A stretch of DNA of 64,000 nucleotides from Serratia rhizosphaerae. GTDB taxonomy: Bacteria; Pseudomonadota; Gammaproteobacteria; Enterobacterales; Enterobacteriaceae. The notes below the pieces were generated by a model that was given only the letters and a program-made list of their open reading frames with translations, searched no databases and was not told where the DNA came from. Positions 8,690-16,111 of the stretch are shown here, one piece after another. The stretch is taken from contig NZ_CP041764.1 of NCBI RefSeq assembly GCF_009817885.1, forward strand, positions 4,774,001 through 4,838,000, given 5' to 3'. Position 1 is the stretch's first letter, and the number at the start of each line of letters is the position of its first letter. Both the position numbers and the translations under genes were made by a program.

Positions 8690-8808
8690 TTGGTTACACC
8701 AATAATTCAGCAAAGGGAACCATCGAGTCTAGCATCGGTTTTTTACTGCTCACATAACATACCGCGTGCTATTGTGTTGCTTTTAAGTCAACAGTTGAGG
8801 CGGCAATA

Positions 8809-9741
8809 ATGCGTGGGGACAGCTTTGTCAGCGAGGTGGATGAACGCCAGCTGCGTTATCTGTATGAAGTGGCCAACTACGGCGGCGTGCGGGCCGCCGC
8901 CGATAAACTGGGCGTTAACGCCTCCGCCGTCAGCCGCCAGTTGGCCCAGCTGGAACACAAACTCGATATGGTGTTGCTGGAGCGTCAGGGACGCGGCGTC
9001 ACGCTGACGGAAATCGGCCTGCATCTGGTGGATTTCTACCGCGAGCGGCTGCAGCGCCAGCAGGAACTGACCATGCAGCTGCAGGAGTTTCGCCAGTTAA
9101 AACGCGGCCATATCGCGATCGGCGTCGGCGAAGGGTTTATCGACCGGCTGCTCGGCCGCGCGCTGCGCGATTTCAGCGAGCACTACCCGGATATCGTGGT
9201 CGATGTGCGCTGCGGCTCTACCGCCGAGATTATCGCCATGGTGCGCGAAGGCCAGGTGGATATGGGGCTGTGCACCGGCGTCGATGACTTTGACCCGCTG
9301 CTGAAAGTGCGTTCATTCCGCGGCGCGCCCTTTTCCGCCGTGGTCAGCGTCAGCCATCCTTTGGCCAAACAGCGCAGCGTAACGGTGCGCGAACTACAGA
9401 GCCAGCGGCTGATTTTCATGCCCGACCACTTTGGCGTGCAGCGCTATTTACACGCGCTGGCGCAGGCCGAGCAGATCCACTTCGCCCCGTCCTACCGCTG
9501 CAATATGTTTACCGCCGCACAGGCGATTGCCGCCGCCGGGCTGGGCGTGGCCTTTATGTCCAGCGACGCCACCCGCCATCCGGTCGACGAGCGGCGCGTC
9601 ACGGCGATTCCGATCGATCATCCGATCGCCCGCGCCTTTCCCAGCCAGCTGATCTGCCGCGTCGGACGACGTATGACGCCGGCGGTCAGCTACCTGTGGA
9701 AACAGCTGGAGCACGGGATGATGCGCACGGGCGTGAAGTAA
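8809..9741 (+). CDS. LysR-family transcriptional regulator
   Basis: A 310-residue LysR-type regulator. The winged helix-turn-helix is at about residues 10-68 (YEVANYGGVRAAADKLGVNASAVSRQLAQL), with the substrate-binding domain after residue 95. A GAGGCGG ribosome site precedes the ATG at 8809. It is divergent from the amidohydrolase/MHS transporter genes, separated by 119 bases, the classical arrangement for a LysR activator of the neighbouring operon. The effector is unknown, plausibly the transported amide or its hydrolysis product. Confidence 0.92.
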   Translation: MRGDSFVSEVDERQLRYLYEVANYGGVRAAADKLGVNASAVSRQLAQLEHKLDMVLLERQGRGVTLTEIGLHLVDFYRERLQRQQELTMQLQEFRQLKRGHIAIGVGEGFIDRLLGRALRDFSEHYPDIVVDVRCGSTAEIIAMVREGQVDMGLCTGVDDFDPLLKVRSFRGAPFSAVVSVSHPLAKQRSVTVRELQSQRLIFMPDHFGVQRYLHALAQAEQIHFAPSYRCNMFTAAQAIAAAGLGVAFMSSDATRHPVDERRVTAIPIDHPIARAFPSQLICRVGRRMTPAVSYLWKQLEHGMMRTGVK

Positions 9742-9754
9742 TGACGGGAAGAAA

Positions 9755-9784
9755 CGGCCTGCCGGAACGACGTCCGGCAGGCCG
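9755..9784 (-). terminator. Terminator between LysR gene and extra PBP operon
   Basis: CGGCCTGCCGGA pairs perfectly with TCCGGCAGGCCG around a 6-base loop. The minus strand continues TTTCTT, so it mainly ends the PBP operon; on the plus strand it may also stop the LysR transcript. Confidence 0.75.
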
Positions 9785-9790
9785 TGGGGT

Positions 9791-11509
9791 TTAGCCTTTA
9801 ATGCGTGACACGACGTTCAGCGGCTGGGCGTCCGGCAGGATATTCATATGTTCCAGCACCTGGCCCATGATTTTACCGAACACCGGGCCGGCCACCGAAC
9901 CACCGAAGTGTTTGCCGGCTTTCGGGTTATTGACCATCACCACCAGCGCCACCTGCGGATCGCTGGCCGGCGCAACGCCGGCGGTGTAGTTGATATAGCC
10001 GCCGTCGTATTTGCCGTTGGCACCCATTTTCTCCGCGGTGCCGGTTTTTATCGCCAGACGGTAGCCCGGCACCGCAGCGCTGACGCCGCTGCCGCCCGGC
10101 AAGGCGTCACTTTCCATCATATGCACCACCGACTTCACCACCGAGGCCGGCATAACGCGCTGGCCCACCACCGGCGGCGTCACCTTGGTGATCGACAGCG
10201 GCCGATAAACGCCGAACGCACCGATCGCCGCGTACTCACGCGCCATCTGCAGCGGCGTGACCCGCAGGCCGTAGCCAAACGAGAAGGTGGCGCGTTCGAT
10301 ATCCGCCCAGCGCGTGCGGTGCAGCGGCAGGTAGCCGCTGCTCTCATTGCCGATGCCCAGCTCGGTCGGTTTCCCCAGGCCGAAGTTCTGATACACCGCC
10401 GGCAGAATGGTGGCAGGCATCGCCAGCGCAATATGCGATACCGCAATATCGCTGGATTTTTGCAGCACGCCGGTGATGCTCAGCTTCGACCAATGGCCCA
10501 CGTCGCGGATCAGATGGCCGTTGACCCGGTACGGCGTGGTGTCCAGCACGGTATCGGGCTGGATCAGATGGCGGTTCAGGCCGACCATCACCACCAGCGG
10601 TTTCACGGTCGAACCAGGTTCAAAGCTGTCGCTGCTGCACACGTTGCGGATATTCTGCGACGACGCGTTGGCGTAGTTATTCGGATTAAAGGTCGGGTAG
10701 CTCGCCATGCCGAGCACTTCGCCGGTGTTGACCTTCACCAGCACCGCACAGCCGGAGTCCGCCTGGTTGGCGATCACCCCGTCGCGGATCTGGGCAAACA
10801 GCACATACTGAATAAATTTATCAATGCTCAGCGTGATGTTCGGCGGCGGCACCGGGTCGACGTTTTTCAGCACGTTAATCACCGCACCGTTGCCGTCTTT
10901 TTGGTACACCCGCAGGCCGTTTTTGCCCTGCAGCAGGTGGTTAAAGCCGCGTTCAATGCCCTCCAGCCCCTGGTTATTCTGACCGACGATGCCAATCAGC
11001 CCGGCAGCGTCTTGCCCCATCGGATAAAAGCGGCTGAAGTCCTGCTCGCTGCTGACCCCGGTCAGGTGCAGCTTCTTGATATATTCCGCATTGTCATCCT
11101 CCACTTTACGCGCCAGGTAGACGAAGCGTTTGCGGGCGTTACGCTGGATCAGCGCCTGAATATCGCTCAGCGGCATCTTCAGGATATTCGCCATACTTTG
11201 CCAGCGTTCGTCGCCGGTGTTGGTCTGGCTGTCGATAATATGTTTCGGGTCGAGCACGATATCGCGCGAAGATACGCTGACCGCCAGCGCTTCATTGTGG
11301 CGATCGCTGATCATGCCGCGGTTGGTCGGCACCACCTGGGTACGCACTGAGCGCTGATCCGCCTGACTGGTCAGTTGTTGATGCTCCAGCAGTTGCAGAT
11401 AGCCGACGCGCAGCATCAGCAGGATAAAGCAGAGCAGTATCCCGGCGCAGATCCAGCCAAAGCGCGGCGAAGAGTAATTTTTAACGTTTTTTTTTGAAGA
11501 TGGTGCCAC
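9791..11509 (-). CDS. FtsI (PBP3) paralogue, class B penicillin-binding protein
   Basis: Septal peptidoglycan transpeptidase of the FtsI family, 572 residues with a GTG start and AGGG 6 bases upstream. A single N-terminal membrane helix is at about residues 17-37 (FGWICAGILLCFILLML), followed by the pedestal with the family motif RGMISDRHNEALAVS. The transpeptidase domain shows the active-site STVK (FEPGSTVKPLVVM), SSD in place of SxN, and KTG (AIKTGTAEKMG). The dcw-cluster neighbours of the true ftsI are absent, so this is a second copy comparable to PBP3SAL of Salmonella, which supports division at acidic pH inside host cells. It lies 102 bases downstream of a PBP2-like gene, probably in one operon. 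The acidic-pH role is inference by homology. Confidence 0.9.
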   Translation of the reverse strand: MAPSSKKNVKNYSSPRFGWICAGILLCFILLMLRVGYLQLLEHQQLTSQADQRSVRTQVVPTNRGMISDRHNEALAVSVSSRDIVLDPKHIIDSQTNTGDERWQSMANILKMPLSDIQALIQRNARKRFVYLARKVEDDNAEYIKKLHLTGVSSEQDFSRFYPMGQDAAGLIGIVGQNNQGLEGIERGFNHLLQGKNGLRVYQKDGNGAVINVLKNVDPVPPPNITLSIDKFIQYVLFAQIRDGVIANQADSGCAVLVKVNTGEVLGMASYPTFNPNNYANASSQNIRNVCSSDSFEPGSTVKPLVVMVGLNRHLIQPDTVLDTTPYRVNGHLIRDVGHWSKLSITGVLQKSSDIAVSHIALAMPATILPAVYQNFGLGKPTELGIGNESSGYLPLHRTRWADIERATFSFGYGLRVTPLQMAREYAAIGAFGVYRPLSITKVTPPVVGQRVMPASVVKSVVHMMESDALPGGSGVSAAVPGYRLAIKTGTAEKMGANGKYDGGYINYTAGVAPASDPQVALVVMVNNPKAGKHFGGSVAGPVFGKIMGQVLEHMNILPDAQPLNVVSRIKG

Positions 11510-11611
11510 TGTTAACCCTGCGTTTTTATTCGGATTATTTATCCCTGCAGTCTACTCAGAAAAATCCAGTAGGAAGATTGCAGTTTGTAAGAAAGTAACA
11601 ATAAGCTTCAG

Positions 11612-13537
11612 TTACTGTTGCACATCAGCACTGTCGCTCATCGGCGCTTTCACTTTTTCCGGCTCGCCGGCCGGCGGCGCGTTGGCCGGATCGAAAATAT
11701 GGTCGAGGATCGCCCGCGCGGTCGGTCCGGCCACCACGCCGTCTCCCCCGCCGTTTTCCAGAATCAGCGCCATCGCCACTTTCGGATGTTGATACGGCGC
11801 AAACAGGGTGTAGAAGATATGGTCACGCAGCCGCACCGGGATCATTTTGGCGTTATAGGTCTGGTTCTCCTTCAGCCCGAACACCTGCGAGGTGCCTGAT
11901 TTGGCGGCGATGTGGTAAGGCGCGCTGTGGAACAGTTTATAGCCGGTGCCATTGGGCAAGTTAGCCATGCCGTACATGCCGTTGCGTACGATGCCCCAGT
12001 ACGGCGAGTTAGGATCGCCGACCTGCGCGCTGGGCGCCGGCTGCTGATAACGGTTTACCTGCGCGCCGCGCTTCATCGAATACAGCAGATGTGGATTTTT
12101 CACCTTGCCGTTATTGAGCAAAATGGTCAGCGCTTTGACCATCTGAATCGGCGTGGCGATCCAGTAACCCTGGCCGATGCCCACCGAAATGGTATCGCCC
12201 TGATACCAGGTCTTTTTATGCACCCGCTGTTTCCATTCGCGGCTCGGCAGTACCCCGTTGTACTCTTCATTCAAATCGATGCCGGTCGGTTTGCCGTAGC
12301 CGAACTGACTCAGCCAGCTGTGAATACGGTCGATCCCCAGATCGAACGCCACCTGATAGAAGAAGGTATCGGCGGACTCCTCAATCGCCTTGGTGACGTT
12401 CAGCATGCCGTGGCCGCTTTTCAGCCAGTCGCGGTAGCGGCGTTTGGTGCCGGGCAGCGTCCAGGTCGGCGCGCCGAAGTAGGTGGTGCTCGGCGTGATC
12501 ACGCCGGAGAATAAGGCGGACAGCGCCATATAGGGTTTCACCGTTGACGCCGGCGGATACAACCCCTGGGTGGCGCGGTTAATCAACGGCAGATCGGGGT
12601 TGGACAGCAGCGATTTATATGATTTGTAGCTGATACCCTTCACAAACGGGTTGGGATCGTAACTCGGGCTGGAGACCATCGCCAGAATGCCGCCGTCGCG
12701 CGGGTCTTCCACCACCACCGCCGCGCGCTGGTTTTTCAGCACCGATTCGATGTACTGCTGCAGGCGCACATCCAGCGTCAGGTAGATGTTTTTACCGGCC
12801 TGCGGCGGCTGTTCTTTCAGCAGCCGCACGATGCGCCCGTGGTTATCCACTTCAACTTCCCGATAGCCGGTGACGCCGTGCAGCGCTTTTTCGTAATAAC
12901 CTTCGATGCCCTGCTTGCCGATATTGTGGTCGGCCGCATAATTCTCCATCTCCCCGCTTTCAGTCAGCCGCTTGATGTCGCGATCGTTGATTTTCGACAC
13001 ATAGCCCACCACGTGCGCCAGCTGCGCGCCGTAGGGATACTGCCGCTGCTGATAGCTGTCGACCGTTACGCCGTTGAAGCGGTATTGGTTGACGGCAAAG
13101 CGCGCCACCTCCGTTTCGCTCAGTTCGCTTTTTAACGTTACCGGCTTATAGCGGCTGGTGTGCGCCATCTGATCGCGGAAACTGCTGATATCGTCCGGTG
13201 TTAAATCGACGATCGGCGTCAATGCCTGCAGCAGCGCTGACATATTGGCGATTTTGCTGGGAATGACCTGCAGTTGGTACAGGGTGAGATTGCGTACCAG
13301 CGGCACGCCGTTACGGTCATAGATCAGCCCGCGGCTGGGGGCAATCGGCACCATTTTGATATCGTTCTGGTTGGAACGCGTCTGATAGAAATCGTGTTGT
13401 TTCACCTGCAGGCGGTACAGGTTGTAAATCAGCGCGCCGAAGCAGGCCACAACGACCAATAACGCCACGCCGGCGCGGCGGACAAACAGCATTTCCTCGG
13501 CGGAATGGTCGCGAATTTTCTCTTTTAATAGGGCCAT
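11612..13537 (-). CDS. MrdA (PBP2) paralogue, class B penicillin-binding protein
   Basis: Elongation-type transpeptidase of about 641 residues, close in length and layout to MrdA. An N-terminal membrane helix lies near residues 22-42 (RRAGVALLVVVACFGALIY), then QTRSNQNDIKMVPIAPSRG, diagnostic of PBP2. Catalytic motifs are ASTVKPY, SAD (EESADTFFY) and KSGT (AAKSGTSQVF). The start at 13537 (MALLKEKIRDHSAEE) matches the E. coli MrdA N-terminus; the open frame continues upstream without similarity. The usual mrdB/rodA neighbour is absent, so this is a second copy, comparable to PBP2SAL of Salmonella. It heads the operon with the FtsI paralogue. Confidence 0.9.
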   Translation of the reverse strand: MALLKEKIRDHSAEEMLFVRRAGVALLVVVACFGALIYNLYRLQVKQHDFYQTRSNQNDIKMVPIAPSRGLIYDRNGVPLVRNLTLYQLQVIPSKIANMSALLQALTPIVDLTPDDISSFRDQMAHTSRYKPVTLKSELSETEVARFAVNQYRFNGVTVDSYQQRQYPYGAQLAHVVGYVSKINDRDIKRLTESGEMENYAADHNIGKQGIEGYYEKALHGVTGYREVEVDNHGRIVRLLKEQPPQAGKNIYLTLDVRLQQYIESVLKNQRAAVVVEDPRDGGILAMVSSPSYDPNPFVKGISYKSYKSLLSNPDLPLINRATQGLYPPASTVKPYMALSALFSGVITPSTTYFGAPTWTLPGTKRRYRDWLKSGHGMLNVTKAIEESADTFFYQVAFDLGIDRIHSWLSQFGYGKPTGIDLNEEYNGVLPSREWKQRVHKKTWYQGDTISVGIGQGYWIATPIQMVKALTILLNNGKVKNPHLLYSMKRGAQVNRYQQPAPSAQVGDPNSPYWGIVRNGMYGMANLPNGTGYKLFHSAPYHIAAKSGTSQVFGLKENQTYNAKMIPVRLRDHIFYTLFAPYQHPKVAMALILENGGGDGVVAGPTARAILDHIFDPANAPPAGEPEKVKAPMSDSADVQQ

Positions 13538-13714
13538 GCGGGGCGGGTTACCTGTTTGACAGCTTATTCCCGCTGTAAAAACAACGGGTTGAAAAACGGC
13601 CAAGCATAGCGTTATTCATCACGCTGCCCCATGAAAAGGTTGCTAATGATGTGGCAGAAATGTTTCAGCATGTTTGAATGTGTCGCGAAACGGTAATTTC
13701 CTCCGGCGAAGGCA

Positions 13715-13744
13715 TTGAGCCGTAAATCAGGGTGGTGCTACAAT
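13715..13744 (+). promoter_or_regulatory. Candidate sigma-70 promoter of the yjcB-like gene
   Basis: TTGAGC at 13715-13720 and TACAAT at 13739-13744 are separated by 18 bases. Transcription would start near 13751, inside the CRP site, giving a leader of about 110 bases. This is a by-eye match. Confidence 0.4.
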
Positions 13745-13759
13745 GTGATCAGGATCACA
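13744..13759. promoter_or_regulatory. CRP binding site
   Basis: TGTGATCAGGATCACA has both perfect CRP half-sites (TGTGA, TCACA) with the required 6-base spacing. It lies 105 bases upstream of the yjcB-like start and overlaps the -10 end and predicted start of the candidate promoter, so CRP would be expected to repress that promoter or to activate another one downstream. Confidence 0.8.
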
Positions 13760-13780
13760 CTATTGATCCTGCTTTTTCTT
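13751..13780 (+). terminator. Hairpin with T tract in the yjcB-like leader (attenuator-like)
   Basis: AGGATCA pairs perfectly with TGATCCT around a 6-base loop (13751-13770), followed by GCTTTTTCTT. It has the form of a short intrinsic terminator but lies upstream of the coding region and overlaps the CRP site. It could be a transcription attenuator or a chance product of the symmetric CRP sequence. Confidence 0.4.
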
Positions 13781-13863
13781 CACGTCGCTTCCACCGCTCT
13801 GCGTTATCGGCTCGCCGAATTGAGACGGACGAACGCCAATTTTGTAGTCAAGGATCAGTTTCG

Positions 13864-14145
13864 ATGAGTACCATAGCCACGGGCTTTATCATGATGCGCT
13901 GGGAATTGCTGAGCGCCGTCATGATGTTTATCGCCAGTCAGTTAAACGTTGTTTGCCGCAAAGCCAGCCGTAACGGCATGGCGTTTATCTTCAGCAGCCT
14001 CGGGCTGTTTACCACCATCTGGTTCGTCATGGGGTTAATGGGCATCCCCCTGACCCAGGAAGGCGTGTCGCACTTCTGGGCGGTGAGCAAAGATGTGTTT
14101 ATTGATGTGATGAGCAATATGCCGACCGACTGGCCGATCCCCTGA
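13864..14145 (+). CDS. YjcB-family small membrane protein
   Basis: A 93-residue protein with two hydrophobic segments (about residues 14-30 and 45-66). It matches E. coli YjcB as I recall it in length and pattern: N-terminal T-x-T-G, RWxLLSAVMMF, a middle GLG/W-MGL-GI segment, and a C-terminus ending in a Trp-Pro motif (TDWPIP). The start at 13864 has AAGGA 11 bases upstream; an open frame extends to 13732 but would translate the CRP site and leader. Function unknown. The CRP site and leader hairpin suggest carbon-source control. Confidence 0.7.
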   Translation: MSTIATGFIMMRWELLSAVMMFIASQLNVVCRKASRNGMAFIFSSLGLFTTIWFVMGLMGIPLTQEGVSHFWAVSKDVFIDVMSNMPTDWPIP

Positions 14146-14152
14146 GCAACAT

Positions 14153-14178
14153 ACGCGCCGGCCTGAAGACCGGCGCGT
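14153..14178. terminator. Hairpin between convergent genes
   Basis: ACGCGCCGG pairs perfectly with CCGGCGCGT around an 8-base loop, between the ends of the yjcB-like and LprI-like genes. A T tract is poor on both strands, so termination is likely but not certain. Confidence 0.45.
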
Positions 14179-14183
14179 CACGC

Positions 14184-14591
14184 TTATGACGCCGGCGGCA
14201 GCGGGCAGCTGGTATCACCCTCCTGACACGCCAGCAACTGTTTGAACTCTGCGGCGCGCGCCTGCGTTTTATCCGTCAGGCAGTTACTCAGGACAAATCC
14301 GTGCAGCGAACCGCCTTCGCTGGCGCCGGCGCTGAACTGGCAGTCCGCATCGCGAAAGCCAATCCAGGCGCGCTGCGCGGCAACCAGCCGCTTAGCGGCC
14401 GCCGCATCGCCTTTTAACCGGTTCTGCAGCTGTTTATACAGCGTATTAAGCTGCGCATCCGCCTGTTTGTACTCGTCTGCGGCGCAGATGTTCATTTCGG
14501 TCTGGCTGTTTTTATCGCCGCACGCCTGTGCCGCCCAGACCGTTTGCGATGTCGCCATCAGCAGCGCGGCGCCCAACAGAGCTACTTTCAT
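14184..14591 (-). CDS. LprI-like periplasmic protein (DUF1311)
   Basis: A 135-residue secreted protein. The signal peptide is cut after about residue 20 (TVWA-AQACG). The mature part shows the DUF1311/LprI pattern: conserved cysteines (ACGDK, MNICAADEY, DADCQF, LSNCLTDKTQARAAEF) and the AQRAWIGFRDADC motif. Some family members inhibit lysozyme; others are uncharacterised. It is encoded alone, convergent with the yjcB-like gene. The neighbouring remnant at 14777-15035 is on the same strand upstream, but no functional link is shown. Confidence 0.85.
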   Translation of the reverse strand: MKVALLGAALLMATSQTVWAAQACGDKNSQTEMNICAADEYKQADAQLNTLYKQLQNRLKGDAAAAKRLVAAQRAWIGFRDADCQFSAGASEGGSLHGFVLSNCLTDKTQARAAEFKQLLACQEGDTSCPLPPAS

Positions 14592-14776
14592 AATGCCTCC
14601 CGGCCAGTTTTGTTCTTTCGTTACGAATCTGCCTAGTGTGCTGTCAGTGTAATCCCTTTAATCAAACGGTAAGTTGTTTTTTATGATGGGGGTTTCTTCC
14701 GGGTACATCCATGAGTACAGCATCTATTATCGCAGTGCGTTTTATTACCTGCTTTTCATTCGCCAAGTAAAGGCAC

Positions 14777-15035
14777 TCATTGCGATCGCTCTGAGCACTT
14801 AAGGGCCGCTAACTTTTTCTCAGCTTTTTGCTGTACCAGCGTGAAGAATTCCTGCGCCGTGAGGTGCATAACACATCGCACCAGCGCCGATAAGCTCAAT
14901 AACGCCGCCGGCAAACCCCAGGCCGCCAAACAGACGGTTGCTTAAGGTTTCACCCTCGGTAACGCTCCTGTCTGACATTGCCGCTGCCAGTTGAACCGGC
15001 GAAAGCACAATGTTTAAACCTTCCTCGTTAGCCAT
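14777..15035 (-). pseudogene. Remnant of a larger gene: N-terminus joined out of frame to a C-terminus
   Basis: The main frame (start 15035, GGA upstream, stop at 14820) reads MANEEGLNIVLSPVQLAAAM and continues through a Ser/Thr/Glu segment and a glycine-rich hydrophobic stretch to MCYAPHG, then degenerates. In the next frame, from about 14863 to a stop at 14777-14779, a convincing helical C-terminus appears (LTAQEFFTLVQQKAEKKLAA and on). The simplest reading is an internal deletion that fused the two ends of a larger gene out of frame. The N-terminal style (VLSPVQLAAAM, GETLSNRL, GGV-EL-GA) recalls, from memory only, N-termini of large secreted or toxin-like enterobacterial proteins. It could instead be a genuine 71-residue peptide. 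Confidence 0.5.
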
Positions 15036-15211
15036 ATCATTTCCATCCATTGGATTAGTTCGATCGCGTACAGAGATAACATCGCGGGGATTTTAGGTAA
15101 GTATGACATGGCGCTTTCGAGACAAGACGCCTGATATCGTCTCTCCAATCAAGCGAATGCATCCCGCGCCGCTGGAACTTGCGCGATCGGAGATAACCCA
15201 TTAGGGTTAAT

Positions 15212-15227
15212 TGTGACGTACATCACA
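15212..15227. promoter_or_regulatory. CRP binding site upstream of the glucosylglycerate genes
   Basis: TGTGACGTACATCACA carries both perfect CRP half-sites at 6-base spacing, 63 bases upstream of the phosphatase start. This position fits class I or II activation of the yedP-gpgS pair. Confidence 0.75.
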
Positions 15228-15289
15228 AAATCCACTCTGAGGCGCGCGCTCCGCATCTGCGGCGCCACGTAATGACCGATGGGGATAAG

Positions 15290-16111
15290 ATGCTGACGCT
15301 GAAAGATAATTTGCTGATTTTTACCGATCTGGACGGCTCTTTGCTGGATCATGACAGTTACAGCTGGCAGGCGGCGCAGCCCTGGCTGGACCGTCTCAGC
15401 GCCGCGCGGCTGCCGCTGATTATCGCCAGCAGTAAAACGGCGGCGGAAATCGCCATACTGCAACAGCGCCTTGGCCTGAGCGCCTTTCCTTTTATCGCCG
15501 AAAACGGCGCACAGATCGTTTTCCCGCCCGGCTGGCGTCACCCTGCGCGTATCTTTGGCGCGGACTATGCCGCCATTGTCAACGCATTGCACCACCTGCA
15601 CGCCAGTTTCGCTTTTCGCGGCTTTGCCGATGCCGACGACGCGACGGTGGCGCAGTGGTGCGGATTTACCCCGCAGGAGGCCCGGCTGGCGCGACAGCGC
15701 GCAGGCTCCGAACCACTGTGCTGGCTGGACGATCAGCAGCAGCTGGCGCACTTTCGCCATGCGCTGGCGCAACAACGGCTGACGCTGACCCGCGGCGGCC
15801 GCTTTTACCACGTGATGGGACGCGGCGTCAGCAAGGGACGCGCAGCCCGCTGGCTGACGCGGCATTATCAGTTACGCCATCAGCGCGTCTTCACCACGCT
15901 GGCGCTGGGCGACGGGCCGAACGATCTGCCGCTGCTGCAGAGCGCGGACTATGCCGTGCTGATCCGCGCCCTGCGCTCTGAACCCCTTTCATTGCCAGCG
16001 ACACGGCGCGGCCGGCTGTACCGCAGCCGACAAACCGGCCCCGCCGGCTGGAGCGAGGGACTGGACCACTTTCTGTTACCCGGTAAAGCGCGGAGGATTG
16101 CCCATGAGTGA
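15290..16111 (+). CDS. yedP: HAD phosphatase YedP/MpgP type (glycosyl-3-phosphoglycerate phosphatase)
   Basis: HAD-superfamily phosphatase of about 273 residues, closely following E. coli YedP. The nucleophile motif is FTDLDGSLLDHDSY at about residues 12-25, motif II is IIASSKTAAE, and motif IV is LGDGPNDLPLL near residue 210; PFIAENGAQI and EGLDHFL also match. Members remove phosphate from mannosyl- or glucosyl-3-phosphoglycerate. The next gene is a glucosyl-3-phosphoglycerate synthase, so the natural substrate here is probably glucosyl-3-phosphoglycerate, giving the compatible solute glucosylglycerate. The start at 15290 has GGGG 8 bases upstream; an ATG at 15272 is less well placed. The gene overlaps the next by 8 bases. 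Confidence 0.9.
   Translation: MLTLKDNLLIFTDLDGSLLDHDSYSWQAAQPWLDRLSAARLPLIIASSKTAAEIAILQQRLGLSAFPFIAENGAQIVFPPGWRHPARIFGADYAAIVNALHHLHASFAFRGFADADDATVAQWCGFTPQEARLARQRAGSEPLCWLDDQQQLAHFRHALAQQRLTLTRGGRFYHVMGRGVSKGRAARWLTRHYQLRHQRVFTTLALGDGPNDLPLLQSADYAVLIRALRSEPLSLPATRRGRLYRSRQTGPAGWSEGLDHFLLPGKARRIAHE

Noticed and set aside
9848..11350. 500-codon rightward frame opposite the FtsI paralogue
   Set aside because: It is the antisense of a gene with full catalytic motifs; its His/Arg-rich composition is typical of a GC-rich shadow frame.
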